A stretch of DNA of 64,000 nucleotides from Rhodococcus rhodnii (lineage in GTDB: Bacteria; Actinomycetota; Actinomycetes; Mycobacteriales; Pseudonocardiaceae). The position numbers and the translations under genes were made by a program. Location of the stretch: assembly GCA_000720375.1 (NCBI GenBank), contig JOAA01000023.1, positions 114,647 through 178,646 on the forward strand, read 5' to 3'. The number at the start of each line of letters is the position of its first letter. The first letter of the stretch is position 1. Shown here piece by piece: positions 34,256-43,180 of this stretch. The notes beneath the pieces were generated by a model. That model ran no database searches. It saw only the letters and a list, made by a program, of their open reading frames with translations, and was not told the origin of the DNA.

Positions 34256-34420
34256 TCATCGACCGTTAGCCTGATCGTCTGGCTTGTGACCGATGATTCC
34301 GCGCATGACTTCCGCCACCCGATCGCGAGTGGTTCTCTCAAGCGCTTTCATGATCTCCACATGCGCCAGGTATCGAAGCCAACCACAGAACGCGAGGCCT
34401 ACGATTCCAAGGATCAGCAC
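34256..34420 (-). CDS. 54-residue single-pass membrane protein
   Basis: A short gene (GTG 34420 to TGA 34256) encoding one hydrophobic helix at the N-terminus (LILGIVGLAFCGWLRYLAHV) and a charged amphipathic tail (ALERTTRDRVAEVMRGIIG, then KPDDQANGR). The codon pattern and the clean helix-plus-tail design look real. GTG is the only good start; GGGG-rich sequence precedes it. It stands alone between debris and a terminator. Function unknown. Confidence 0.5.
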   Translation of the reverse strand: MLILGIVGLAFCGWLRYLAHVEIMKALERTTRDRVAEVMRGIIGHKPDDQANGR

Positions 34421-34645
34421 GACACCCCAAGGCGCCCCCAGCGGAGCCGCGACGACTGCCGCGGATATCAGCCGATCATCCGATCAATTAAGGGTGCTAC
34501 CGGACGAAAGAACCAACTGGTCCCGTGGGTTCTGATCGTTTCTGCGAACCTTCTTGCAGACCCTAGGTGCTGACAGCCCTGTCCTTGGTCTCCGACCGCT
34601 TCTCCCTCAAGAGGTGATCGACGTGGACAGCCGCCGCCCTCAGAC

Positions 34646-35235
34646 TTACAGGTCTGTGCGCTGAACCCTGCGAGCTTCCGGAAGATCGTTGCGAACCACT
34701 TCGATGGCCTCGATGAACGATCGTGCCCACACCAGGCTTTTGCTGACGAAGTCGGAGGTGATCAACTCACGCTTGACGGCCCTGGGCCGCATCTGCCGGA
34801 GGAGGTCTCGTTCGTGAACGATCTTTTTCCTCGATGCGAGAGTGAGTTCAGCTTCTCCTGGAGTTCCACCGCTGTCGTCTCGAACGGCATCGCTTCAGCG
34901 ACACGCGACCAGCACTTGGAAATGCCTATCATCGTCAGCGCGGCCTCGACCTGCCGCGCGTTCTGGAACGTCATCGTGAGGAGCTTCTCGTTGAGGACGT
35001 TCCTCGCGCGCACCGCAGGTCGATCGTCCTTCTCGTCCTTGCGTGCTTGGACTGACTTGGCTCCCATCTCGACCAAGTCGCCGAACGTCACTTCGATGCT
35101 TGCCAGCTTCCTAGCCATCGACTTCAAGCTCACGCGCCGGATCGCCCAATGGAGGTAGCTATCCAAGGCGGCGACACCCAGCGCCAGAGCCATACGCTTC
35201 GGAGTCGCTGAACATCCGTTGCCTGCTCCGGGCAC
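34646..35235 (-). pseudogene. HEPN-like domain gene broken by a one-base frameshift
   Basis: The minus strand encodes a helical HEPN-like protein: ALGVAALDSYLHWAIRRV, KLASIEVTFGDLVEMGAKS, then AVRARNVLNEKLLTMTFQN and EKLNSLSHR. At an A5 run (T5 on the plus strand, 34824-34828) the frame slips; in the next frame the protein continues KKIVHERDLLRQMRPRAV, then LITSDFVSKSLVWARSFI and a stop at 34646. Read together, R-G-K-K-I-V-H gives the R-x(4-6)-H active-site motif of HEPN RNases, exactly across the break. The N-terminus is also unusual: it is joined to a YCII gene fragment. HEPN proteins often serve in toxin-antitoxin or defence systems; no antitoxin is seen here. Confidence 0.6.
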
Positions 35236-35264
35236 GTCTTCCGGTAGGAAGCCCGATGTGTTGG

Positions 35265-35342
35265 GGCTTCGATGAACCAGAAGCCGCCCTGGTATTCCTT
35301 GGCTTCAGTGAGCGGACCCTCGGTGGCCTGACTCGCCGTCAA
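35265..35342 (-). pseudogene. Fragment of a second YCII-like gene
   Basis: A 26-residue piece reads ATEGPLTEAKEYQGGFWFIE, closely resembling GPFVEAKEYLGGFWIIEA in the intact YCII gene at 35370-35738. It breaks off after IEAP and runs into the start of the HEPN-like gene. This is the truncated 3' end of a duplicated or recombined YCII gene. Confidence 0.6.
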
Positions 35343-35369
35343 CGCCGGGTCAGGCCGCCGGCCGCACCG

Positions 35370-35738
35370 TCATGCGGCGGGTTCCTCCTGGAGGGCACGT
35401 ACCTCGACCTTGCATCGCAGCGCACGCGAGGCCTGCTTGGTCCATTCGATCGCGACGTCGTCGTTTTCGGCCTCGATGATCCAGAAGCCGCCGAGGTACT
35501 CCTTGGCCTCGACGAACGGGCCTGGTGTGAGTACGGGGCTGTCTCCGGAGTAGTCCACTGTGGTCGCGGTCGACGGTGGCTGCAGGCCGCCAGCGGTCAC
35601 GAACGCGCCCGCCTCCTGAACGGCGGTGTTGAACGCACCGACCGCGGCCATGATCTCCTGCAGCTCCGCGGGGTCCATGCTCTCCATCGTCGGCTCCTCC
35701 GCGGAGTCGTGCGGGAGGCTCAGGAAATACTTCGTCAT
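35370..35738 (-). CDS. YCII-related (DGPF) domain protein
   Basis: A 122-residue protein of the YCII-related superfamily, small dimeric alpha/beta proteins common in actinobacteria next to ECF sigma factors. It begins MTKYFLSLPHDSAEEP and has the family core LTPGPFVEAKEYLGGFWIIEA with a C-terminal strand RCKVEVRALQEEP. Start ATG 35738 follows GAGGAG by 5 nt. The gene lies 117 bp downstream of the LuxR regulator on the same strand and may be read from it. The exact activity is unknown; some YCII proteins are haloperoxide or lactone-acting enzymes, many are uncharacterised. Beside it is a broken paralogue. Confidence 0.8.
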   Translation of the reverse strand: MTKYFLSLPHDSAEEPTMESMDPAELQEIMAAVGAFNTAVQEAGAFVTAGGLQPPSTATTVDYSGDSPVLTPGPFVEAKEYLGGFWIIEAENDDVAIEWTKQASRALRCKVEVRALQEEPAA

Positions 35739-35855
35739 TGTCGTCTCCTCGTCGTACGGGCGCTGTCTGAACGCGGGAAACGCTAGGCGGGGGCTCCCTG
35801 GCGAGGCATCAGTCATCGTGACTGGTGTCCGGCAACCGGTGACTGGCGTCGGCCA

Positions 35856-38567
35856 CTAGACGAGGTGGGCCAGCTCGGCGCGCCCGGTGACGCCGAGCTT
35901 CGGGTACGCCTTGTAGAGGTGGTGGCCGACGGTCCGTGGACTGAGGAAGAGCTGGGCGGCGATCTCCTTGTTTGTGTGACCGGTGGCGGCCAGCCGTACG
36001 ACCTGCAGCTCCTGCGGTGTCAACAGGGTGAGCGGGCCGCTGCGCTGAGGCTCGTCGCCTCGCTCGCCGAAGGCGGCCAGCTCGCCGCGCGCACGCTCGG
36101 CCCAGAGCCGCGCGCCGAGGCGCTCGAACGCGGACACCGCCGCCGCGAGATGGGCGCGGGCCTCGGTACGGCGGCGCTGGCGGCGCAGCCATTCGCCGTA
36201 GACCAGCCGGGTGCGGGCGCGCTCGTAGGGGCCGCCGTGCCGTTCGTGGAGCCGCAGCGCCTCGGCGTACAGCGCATCGGCGTCGCCGTCGTCGGCCAGC
36301 AAGGCCCGGCACCGCAGGACGAGTCCGGTGGCGACCGGGCGGTCGACGTGCTCAGCCCAGTGCCGGAACGCCGCCAGTGGTCCGTGGGCGCGATCCGGCA
36401 TGCCGCCGCGCACGGCTGCTTCCACCAGATCCGGCACCGCCCGCACCAGGAGGTCGCGGCTCGCAGGTCCCCGGGACACTTGCTCGAGCCGGTCGACCGC
36501 GTCCCCGAACCGCCGGGCGGAAAGGTCGAGCATGCCGAGACCCCAAGCCGCGATCTCGGCGTTGACCCGGTGCCGGGCTCGGGCTCGCGGGAGCACTTCC
36601 TCGGCAAGAGCCCGGCAGCGTGCCTCGTCACCCGACACGGCGTGCAACCACACCTCCACCGACCGGTGGGCCAGGCTCTCGGTCGTGTTCCCGAGTTCGT
36701 CGCTCACGGAAACGCCTTCCGCCACACACGCGCGGGCGTCCGCGAACTCGCCACGCAACAGCCGCGCCACGGCGAGCACGTTCAGGGTGTACGGGACCCA
36801 CCCCAACGCCCCGGTAGCCCGCACCACGGCCAGCATGTCCTCGGTCCCGGCGATGACGCAATCGTCGTCGGCGATCATGAGCCCACCGAACCCGGCGGTG
36901 ATGCGACGCATCAGGTCGTGCCCGCCACCGCGTGTGGCGGTGTGGAGATCGCGCATCGGGCCAACGGCCAGCTCCGGACGTCCGGCGAAAAGCTCCGCCC
37001 ACCCGAGAAGGGCGGCGACAACGGGTGCCCAGTGCTCCGGCGGGGTGAACCCGCGCATCAGATCGGCCGCACGCTGCAGGAGGTCGTGCGCCGCCCCGTG
37101 CCGGGCGGCGTGCGCGGCCTCGTAGAGGGTGAGCGCGGCGCGCTCCGGATCGGTGTCGCGCACCAAAGCGGCGGCCTCGAGCGTCAGCTCCGCGTCGGCC
37201 CGCGGCGAGGTGCGTTCGTACTCCACGGCGCCGCGGGTATAGATGGCATCGGCCCGGACGCCGGTGTCTGCGCTGAGCGCGAGCGCTTCGGCCGCCAGCC
37301 GGGCGGCGCGGTCGGCCTTGCCCGCGTCGAACGCGGCCTGGCTGGCCCGGACGATACGCCGGGCCTTCAGCTCCCGGTCGGCACTGAGCCGACCGGCGCG
37401 TTCGTAGGCGGCGCACACCGCCATCGCGCCGCCTCGGTGCCAGGCCCGCTCCGCCACGCCTTCGAGTTCGGCGGCCACCGCCTCGTCGGGTTTGGTGGTG
37501 GCAGCAGCCAGGTGCCAGGCCCGACGGTCGGCATCGGCGTCCGCGCGCAGCGCCTCGGCGTACGCGCGATGTACCTCGATCCGCCGGTGCAGCGGCGCGT
37601 CCTGGTAGGCAGCTGCCCGTACCAGGGGGTGGCGGAACGTGATCCGGCTGTCGATCCGGACTAGCCGGTCACGTTCGGCGGGCGCCAGGTCGCCGGCGGC
37701 GCCACCGAGGGATTCGATCACGTGCAGGGCCGTCGCAAGCGGCGCCGCCGTGTCAGCCGCGGCCACCAGAAGCGCGCGGTGGGTGGGCTCGGGAAGCTCC
37801 ACGATCTGCCGGCGGAATGCCTCCTGCACGCGGCGGGTCACCGGCAGCGGGCCGACCTGCTCGGCCGGGTCGAACTCGTCGACATCGCGCGACGACCCGA
37901 GCTCGATGATCGCCAAGGGATTGCCGCCGGACTCCGCGAGAACCCTGGTCCGCACCCGTTCGGCGAGTTGCGGTGCGTGGTCGTCGAGCAGCCGGGCGGC
38001 ATCGGGCGCGGCGAGGCCGGACAGATCCACGACCTCGACACCCGCGACCACGACCGGCACCGACGTCTCGCGCACCGCGAACAGCACCGCGATCGGGTCG
38101 GCCACGAAGCGGCGGGCCGCGAACAACAGCGCCTCCACGGAACCCTCGTCGAGCCATTGCAGGTCATCGACCACGCACAGCAGCGGGGAATCCTCGGCCA
38201 GATCAGCGAGCAACGACAGGGTGCCGGCGGAGATCAGGAACCGGTTGGCGTCGTCTCCCTCAGCCAGGCCGAAAGCGCACCGCAGCGCCGTCGCCTGGGG
38301 AGTGGGCAGGGCGCCCAGCCGATCCAAGTGTGAAAACAGGAGTTGGTGCAGGCCACCGTACGCCAGCTCGGAGTCGGACTCGATCCCAGCCCCGCGGACC
38401 ACCTGCATGCCCTCGGCTTCGGCGATCGACACAGCGTGGTCGAGAAGGACCGATTTCCCGATGCCCGCCGCACCCCGCAGCGCCAGCACGCCGCTGCGCG
38501 CGTCGCGCGCATTCGTCAGCAGGCGTTGAATCCGCGCTAGCTCGACGTCCCTTCCCACCAGCGACAT
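35856..38567 (-). CDS. LAL-type LuxR family regulator
   Basis: A 903-residue large ATP-binding regulator of the LuxR family. Residues 1-250 contain an AAA/NTPase module with Walker A GAAGIGKSVLLDHA (about 32-45) and Walker B LLCVVDDLQWLD (about 128-139). A long helical TPR-like region follows. Residues 840-903 form the LuxR C-terminal HTH: LTPQELQVVRLAATGHTNKEIAAQLFLSPRTVGHHLY. Such LAL proteins are activators of polyketide clusters or sugar-uptake genes. The start begins at SLVGRDVELARIQ, the standard N-terminus. The nearest downstream gene is YCII; upstream lies a LysR gene on the same strand. Its target cannot be named. Confidence 0.9.
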   Translation of the reverse strand: MSLVGRDVELARIQRLLTNARDARSGVLALRGAAGIGKSVLLDHAVSIAEAEGMQVVRGAGIESDSELAYGGLHQLLFSHLDRLGALPTPQATALRCAFGLAEGDDANRFLISAGTLSLLADLAEDSPLLCVVDDLQWLDEGSVEALLFAARRFVADPIAVLFAVRETSVPVVVAGVEVVDLSGLAAPDAARLLDDHAPQLAERVRTRVLAESGGNPLAIIELGSSRDVDEFDPAEQVGPLPVTRRVQEAFRRQIVELPEPTHRALLVAAADTAAPLATALHVIESLGGAAGDLAPAERDRLVRIDSRITFRHPLVRAAAYQDAPLHRRIEVHRAYAEALRADADADRRAWHLAAATTKPDEAVAAELEGVAERAWHRGGAMAVCAAYERAGRLSADRELKARRIVRASQAAFDAGKADRAARLAAEALALSADTGVRADAIYTRGAVEYERTSPRADAELTLEAAALVRDTDPERAALTLYEAAHAARHGAAHDLLQRAADLMRGFTPPEHWAPVVAALLGWAELFAGRPELAVGPMRDLHTATRGGGHDLMRRITAGFGGLMIADDDCVIAGTEDMLAVVRATGALGWVPYTLNVLAVARLLRGEFADARACVAEGVSVSDELGNTTESLAHRSVEVWLHAVSGDEARCRALAEEVLPRARARHRVNAEIAAWGLGMLDLSARRFGDAVDRLEQVSRGPASRDLLVRAVPDLVEAAVRGGMPDRAHGPLAAFRHWAEHVDRPVATGLVLRCRALLADDGDADALYAEALRLHERHGGPYERARTRLVYGEWLRRQRRRTEARAHLAAAVSAFERLGARLWAERARGELAAFGERGDEPQRSGPLTLLTPQELQVVRLAATGHTNKEIAAQLFLSPRTVGHHLYKAYPKLGVTGRAELAHLV

Positions 38568-38611
38568 GCGGTCACCCTAGATGGGCTTCACCGCGGCAGG
38601 CTGACGTGCCG

Positions 38612-39481
38612 CTAGGACCACGGCGCCAGGCTTGCCGCGGCGCCGAGAAACGCGTCGATCAGGGGTGATCGGCGCTTCGCGAGCCAGGCCAGGCACACGC
38701 GATTCGGCCCGATGTCCTCGACCGGGATGCCGATGACGTCCGGGCGGGTGTAGAAAGTCGCCGTCGACAAGGGGATGACGCTGATTCCAGCTCCGGCGGC
38801 GACCAGTTCCAGTTTCTCTTCGACGCTGTCGATGCGCGGCACTTCGGGGCGGTCGGGCTTGCGCAGTTCGAGGGCGATGTCCCGCCATTCCGGGACGGCG
38901 TCGGGGTCCTGCAGCAGGTGCTCGTCGGCGAGTTCGGTGACCGACACGGACTCCTTCCCGGCCAGCCGGTGTCCGGCGGGCACCATGACGACGCGGGGTT
39001 CCTCGAACAGCGGCCGTACGGTCAGCCCGCGCTGGTCGATCGGCAGCCGGACGATGCTGATGTCCACACTGCCGTTGTGCAGGACCGCCACCTGGTCGTG
39101 CCAGCTGGTGCGCAGCAGCCGGACGCTGACGTCCGGTCGGTGTCCGGCCAGCACCCGTACCGCCGGAGTGACCACGATGCCCGGCATGAACCCAACCGTG
39201 AGCACCGGTTTCGCTTCGGCCGCGGTCGTCACCCGCCGGTGCACGGCTTCGGCCGCCGCCAGCAGATCGCGGGCGTCTGTCAGGAGCTGTTCGCCCGCCG
39301 GTGTGAGGACCGTGGTGCGGCGGTCGCGGACGAACAGGGGCGTCTTCAGCTCGTCTTCGAGGGCGCGGATTTGACGCGACAGCGCGGGCTGGGCGATGTG
39401 CAGCCGCGCAGCGGCGCGCCCGAAGTGCAGCTCTTCGGCCACCGCGACGAAGTACCGCAGTTTCCGCAAGTCGAAGTCCAC
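38612..39481 (-). CDS. LysR family transcriptional regulator
   Basis: A 289-residue LysR regulator: the HTH spans residues 1-62 (LRKLRYFVAVAEELHFGRAA, LHIAQPALSRQIRALEDEL, LFVRDRRTTVLTPAG), and the effector domain follows (VLTVGFMPGIVVTPAVRVLA, DISIVRLPIDQRGLTVRPLF). The GTG start at 39481 puts the HTH at the canonical position; a longer ATG at 39529 is possible. It is divergent from an NAD-dependent epimerase gene with a perfect T-N11-A palindrome between them (39530-39550) and very probably regulates that gene. Confidence 0.9.
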   Translation of the reverse strand: MDFDLRKLRYFVAVAEELHFGRAAARLHIAQPALSRQIRALEDELKTPLFVRDRRTTVLTPAGEQLLTDARDLLAAAEAVHRRVTTAAEAKPVLTVGFMPGIVVTPAVRVLAGHRPDVSVRLLRTSWHDQVAVLHNGSVDISIVRLPIDQRGLTVRPLFEEPRVVMVPAGHRLAGKESVSVTELADEHLLQDPDAVPEWRDIALELRKPDRPEVPRIDSVEEKLELVAAGAGISVIPLSTATFYTRPDVIGIPVEDIGPNRVCLAWLAKRRSPLIDAFLGAAASLAPWS

Positions 39482-39529
39482 GTCGGTGCACCACCCCGTT
39501 CCGGCCAGCCTCCCCATCATCGCAGGTCG

Positions 39530-39550
39530 GTGATGCCGTCGGGGCATCAC
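39530..39550. promoter_or_regulatory. LysR-type T-N11-A palindrome
   Basis: GTGATGCC (39530-39537) and GGCATCAC (39543-39550) are exact inverted repeats with a 5-bp spacer, and ATGCC...GGCAT fits T-N11-A. It lies in the 151-bp region between the LysR gene and the divergent epimerase. Confidence 0.75.
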
Positions 39551-39632
39551 AGCGTGCGGAACGGGTCTTGGACTCGCCGCGGGTGCCCGGGCCACCGTGG
39601 AGGAGGAACGAATTCCGATTGAAGGGATGGCG

Positions 39633-40505
39633 ATGAAGATTTTCCTCACGGGCGGTTCGGGCTACATCGGCCGCGCGACGATCGGCGAGCTGGTGCGGCT
39701 CGGGCACACCGTCGAGGCGCTCGCGCGCAGCGAACGCGCCGAGCGAACCGTGGTCGCCGCCGGAGCGACGGCGGTCCGCGGTGGCTTGGTCGACCTCCAG
39801 GTGCTCAACCACGCGGCCGCGCGGGCGGAGGCCGTGATCCACCTCGCGCAGGCCACGAGCGGTCAGGAGGACCTGGCGGCCGCCACCGCGATGCAAGACG
39901 GCGTCGGCGGCGGCACCTACGTACACACCGGCGGCAGCTGGGTCTACGGCGACACCGACGGCGTGCAGGACGAGAGCGCGCCGTGGAACCCGCCGGCCAT
40001 CGTGGCCTGGCGTAAAGCTGTCGAGGACGCGGTGCTGGCTCGGGCGGCTGACGGCGGGCGACCGGTCATCGTGCAGCCCGGTCTGCTCTACGGCGGCGAC
40101 AACCGCCTCATCGACATCTTCTTCGTCCAGCCGGGCAAGCAAAGCGGCGCGATCCCGTACATCGGCGACGGCGGCAACCACTGGGCACTGATCCACCTCG
40201 ACGACCTCGCCCGGCTCTACGCGGCGGCGCTGTCGGCTCCGGCGGGCTCGGTGTACCTCGGGGTGGGAGGGGTCAACCCCACGGCCAAGGAGGTCGCCGA
40301 GGCGTGCGCCCACGCCGCCGGGCTCGACGGGAAGACCGTCTCCCTTAGCCCCGAGCAGGCTCGCGAGCGGATGGGCCCGATCGCCGACGCGTTCGCCCTC
40401 GACCAGCAGCTTACCTCGGCCAAAGCACAGCGTGAGCTGGGCTGGACACCTGTGCACACCGACCCGCTGAGGGAGTTCGTCACCGGGGAGCGACCGAACT
40501 CCTGA
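39633..40505 (+). CDS. NAD-dependent epimerase/dehydratase family protein
   Basis: A 290-residue extended SDR-fold protein. The NAD(P)-binding motif GGSGYIGRATIGELV is at residues 6-20, followed by a short segment ALARSERAERTVVAAGATAVRGG typical of the NmrA-like/atypical epimerase group. Visible further signatures are VIHLAQATSGQEDLA and GSWVYGDTDGVQDESAPWNPP. The usual YxxxK catalytic pair is not obvious (WRKAVEDAVLARA follows), which fits atypical epimerases that act on non-sugar ketones. Start ATG 39633 follows AAGGG by 6 nt. Regulated by the divergent LysR protein through the box at 39530-39550. The substrate is unknown. Confidence 0.85.
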   Translation: MKIFLTGGSGYIGRATIGELVRLGHTVEALARSERAERTVVAAGATAVRGGLVDLQVLNHAAARAEAVIHLAQATSGQEDLAAATAMQDGVGGGTYVHTGGSWVYGDTDGVQDESAPWNPPAIVAWRKAVEDAVLARAADGGRPVIVQPGLLYGGDNRLIDIFFVQPGKQSGAIPYIGDGGNHWALIHLDDLARLYAAALSAPAGSVYLGVGGVNPTAKEVAEACAHAAGLDGKTVSLSPEQARERMGPIADAFALDQQLTSAKAQRELGWTPVHTDPLREFVTGERPNS

Positions 40506-40706
40506 CTCACAGTGCGCCGCACCGGTTCGCCTACTGCGTGAACCCTGGCGGGATTCGTCGTGCGGGGCGCGCAGCCCGCCGAGGTCCACGTCTGTCCCGG
40601 GCTGGGCCACGACGTCCGCGTCCTGTGCGTCCTCGTTCGCGAGGTTCAGGGTTTCCGTTGCGTGTCCGCAAGTTCGCCGTTGGCAACTACATCACGAAGC
40701 GGTACT

Positions 40707-42359
40707 TCAAGCCACGGTGACAGGCAACGAGACGCGGGATGGCCGTGTCGGGTCGTGGTGAACGGTGTGCCGGGCGACCCGTGTCGCAGTAGCCGTGCCC
40801 TGTGCTTCGCCGGTGCCGAGGTTGCGCGCGAACCGGGGAAACGCGCCACCGGAGATCTGCAGCCGGATGCGGTGCCCCGGCTTGAACCGGTGTGCCGTGG
40901 GATCGAGGGCGATCCGCACGGTCCGGACTTCTCCTGGCACAGTGTCCACATCGGTGCATCGGATGATCTGGTCGGTGATGTTGGCCGACCGGCCATCGGG
41001 AGCGACGTCGCACATCCGGGCGAACAGATCGGCGTGCGCATTGTCGGATGTCACGTGCAGTTCCACTGTTGGCGCACCGTGTACTTCGACAGTGTGGGCG
41101 AGCGGCTCCGTGGTGAAGACAAGAACGTCGTCCCGTGCTTCGAGCTTCCGGTTGTCCTTCGCTCCACCGCTGGGTGCCATCACCCGGCCGCCGACCGAGG
41201 GAGTCGGATCTGCCGGGTCATACCGGAAGCTCGTGGCGCCGGACTCGGTGGGAGCCGAATCCGCGAGTTTCCCGTCTGACCGCAGATACAACGTGTACTC
41301 GACGCCCGCCGGCGGCCAGTCCTGGTAGTTCCCCCATTGTTCGGCACCACCGACGAACACCTGTACGGGAGCTTCACGACGCACCGGTGAACGGCCTGCC
41401 GCGTGTGCGTCCAGCCAGGAAATGGTTTGTGACACGGAGATCTTGTTGTCCACGGTGAGGTGTGTCCATGGCCCGATCGTCAAGGCGACGTCGACGTCCC
41501 GCGAGCGCAGGGCGCTGTACTGCTTCAGTGTCTGGTCAAGGAAGTAGTCGTACCATCCGCCGATCAACAAGGTGGGCACTGTGCTCCGCTGAAGTGCTTC
41601 GGTGACCCGGAAAGGCCGCCAGTACGGGTCCGTCACGTCACTGTGGTCGACCCATTCGTCGTACCAGGGCGCGCCGTCCCCGCCGACTTCGTCCATCGCG
41701 CCCCGCAACGGCAAGCGAGCCACCGTGCCCGCCAGTCGGCGTTCGGCCCGCACCATCCTGACCAACCCACGTACCGGGCCCACTCGTTCCTGGTGGGAAA
41801 TCAGCTCCGACCACGAAAGCATGTTGTACAGGTCCAACGGCCCCTGCTGGTACGCGGCCCGGCCAATGTCGTGCACACCGATCATGACGACCATCGCGGT
41901 CAGTTCCGGTGGCGGATCCATGGCAAGCGCCCATTGTGTGTAGCCGAGATAGCTGCCGCCTGCCGTCGCGAGCCTCCCGTCGAACCAAGCCTGCTTACGC
42001 AGCCAGGCAACGGTGTCGTGCGCGTCGTCAGGTTCGCTGACGGCAGGCGTGAACGTGCCGCCTGAACCGAACGTGCCGCGAGTGCTTTGGAACAACACGT
42101 GATAGCCGCGCTCGGCGAACAGCTGTGCCGTCAACATGTTGTAGGGAAACCCCCTGCCATAAGGGCAACGCACCAGAACAGTGGGCACACGCTCGGCAGT
42201 GACCGGGATGTAGTGATCCGCGAGCAGGTTCACGCCGTCCCGCATCGGTATCTCGACGGCCCTGGCCACTCGCACCCGGTTGCGTTTGGCGGGCAGTCCC
42301 CACAGGCGACCGAGTGCCGTGCTGACGAGATTTGTTGCTAGCCCAACAGGTTTGGGCAT
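40707..42359 (-). CDS. CocE/NonD family hydrolase (S15 X-Pro dipeptidyl-peptidase-like)
   Basis: A 550-residue alpha/beta hydrolase of the CocE/NonD type. The nucleophile Ser lies in RLATAGGSYLGYTQWALAM, with GYTQ following the GxSYxG elbow. Other family segments: IPMRDGVNLLADHYIPV, VLVRCPYGRGFPYNMLTAQLFAERGYHVLFQ (in two parts), STRGTFGSGGTF, and the C-terminal jelly-roll domain around residues 360-550 (RFKPGHRIRLQISGGAFPRF). It hydrolyses esters or amides such as acyl-peptides or cocaine-like esters. Start ATG 42359 follows AAGGAG. It is the last of three same-strand genes (aldo-keto reductase, SDR, this), all facing an AraC regulator. Confidence 0.88.
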   Translation of the reverse strand: MPKPVGLATNLVSTALGRLWGLPAKRNRVRVARAVEIPMRDGVNLLADHYIPVTAERVPTVLVRCPYGRGFPYNMLTAQLFAERGYHVLFQSTRGTFGSGGTFTPAVSEPDDAHDTVAWLRKQAWFDGRLATAGGSYLGYTQWALAMDPPPELTAMVVMIGVHDIGRAAYQQGPLDLYNMLSWSELISHQERVGPVRGLVRMVRAERRLAGTVARLPLRGAMDEVGGDGAPWYDEWVDHSDVTDPYWRPFRVTEALQRSTVPTLLIGGWYDYFLDQTLKQYSALRSRDVDVALTIGPWTHLTVDNKISVSQTISWLDAHAAGRSPVRREAPVQVFVGGAEQWGNYQDWPPAGVEYTLYLRSDGKLADSAPTESGATSFRYDPADPTPSVGGRVMAPSGGAKDNRKLEARDDVLVFTTEPLAHTVEVHGAPTVELHVTSDNAHADLFARMCDVAPDGRSANITDQIIRCTDVDTVPGEVRTVRIALDPTAHRFKPGHRIRLQISGGAFPRFARNLGTGEAQGTATATRVARHTVHHDPTRPSRVSLPVTVA

Positions 42360-42403
42360 GGCAGCTCCTTGGTTCTGGTTCACTGGTTCGACCGGACGTA
42401 CCG

Positions 42404-43162
42404 CTACGGCACGGTGTAGCCGCCGTCGATGGGCAGCGCGACGCCGGTGATGAACCCAGTCTTGTCGGAACAGAGCCACACCACGGCATCCGCGATCTCG
42501 CGCGGCCGGGCGATCCTCCCGGCCGGATGCGCGGCGATGATCGACTTCATGGGTTCCGCGCCGGGGTCCATGGCCGCGATCATCGGAGTGTCGACCATCC
42601 CGGGACACAGGGCGTTGACACGGATGCCCAGCGCGGCGACCTCCAACGCCGAACTCTTGGTCATGCCGATCTCGGCTGCCTTTGTCGCGGCGTATCCGGA
42701 AAATCCGGCCACGCCGACCAGGCCCGCACCCGAGGACATGGTGACCACCGAACCGAAGCCCTGTGCGAGCATTTGCCTGAGCTCGTGCTTCATCGACAGG
42801 AAGACACCGCGGATGTTGATCGCGATCATCGCGTCAAGCATGTCGGTCGAGTAGTCCTGGGTGAGCTGGTATTCCCCGTCGTAGCCCGCGTTGTTCACCG
42901 CGAAGTCCAGCCTGCCGGTGTCGCCGACCGCGGCAGCGACAGCGGCTTCGATCGCGGCTTCCTCGCGCACATCAGCGACAATGTGTCGTGCCGCGCCGCC
43001 GTCGGCTTGGATGAGCCGCACGGTCTCCCGCAGCGTGTCCTGCGTGCGGCCCGTGACCGTCACCAGCGCGCCTTCAGCCGCCAGCGCCAGGGCGGTGGCA
43101 CGTCCGATGCCCGATCCGCCGCCCGTGACCAGCGCCGTCTTGCCTGCGAACTGCTGTGTCAT
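42404..43162 (-). CDS. Short-chain dehydrogenase/reductase
   Basis: A 252-residue classical SDR. Cofactor motif TGGGSGIGRATA at residues 13-24, NNAGYDG near 90, catalytic Ser in VVTMSSGAGL near 145 and the YAATK active-site Tyr/Lys near 158-162. The C-terminus (GFITGVALPIDGGYTVP) is standard. It reduces or oxidises a carbonyl/alcohol with NAD(P)H. Only 44 bp separate its stop from the CocE hydrolase and 18 bp separate it from the aldo-keto reductase, so the three form one operon. Confidence 0.92.
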   Translation of the reverse strand: MTQQFAGKTALVTGGGSGIGRATALALAAEGALVTVTGRTQDTLRETVRLIQADGGAARHIVADVREEAAIEAAVAAAVGDTGRLDFAVNNAGYDGEYQLTQDYSTDMLDAMIAINIRGVFLSMKHELRQMLAQGFGSVVTMSSGAGLVGVAGFSGYAATKAAEIGMTKSSALEVAALGIRVNALCPGMVDTPMIAAMDPGAEPMKSIIAAHPAGRIARPREIADAVVWLCSDKTGFITGVALPIDGGYTVP

Positions 43163-43180
43163 GTGTTTCTCTCAGGTTCG

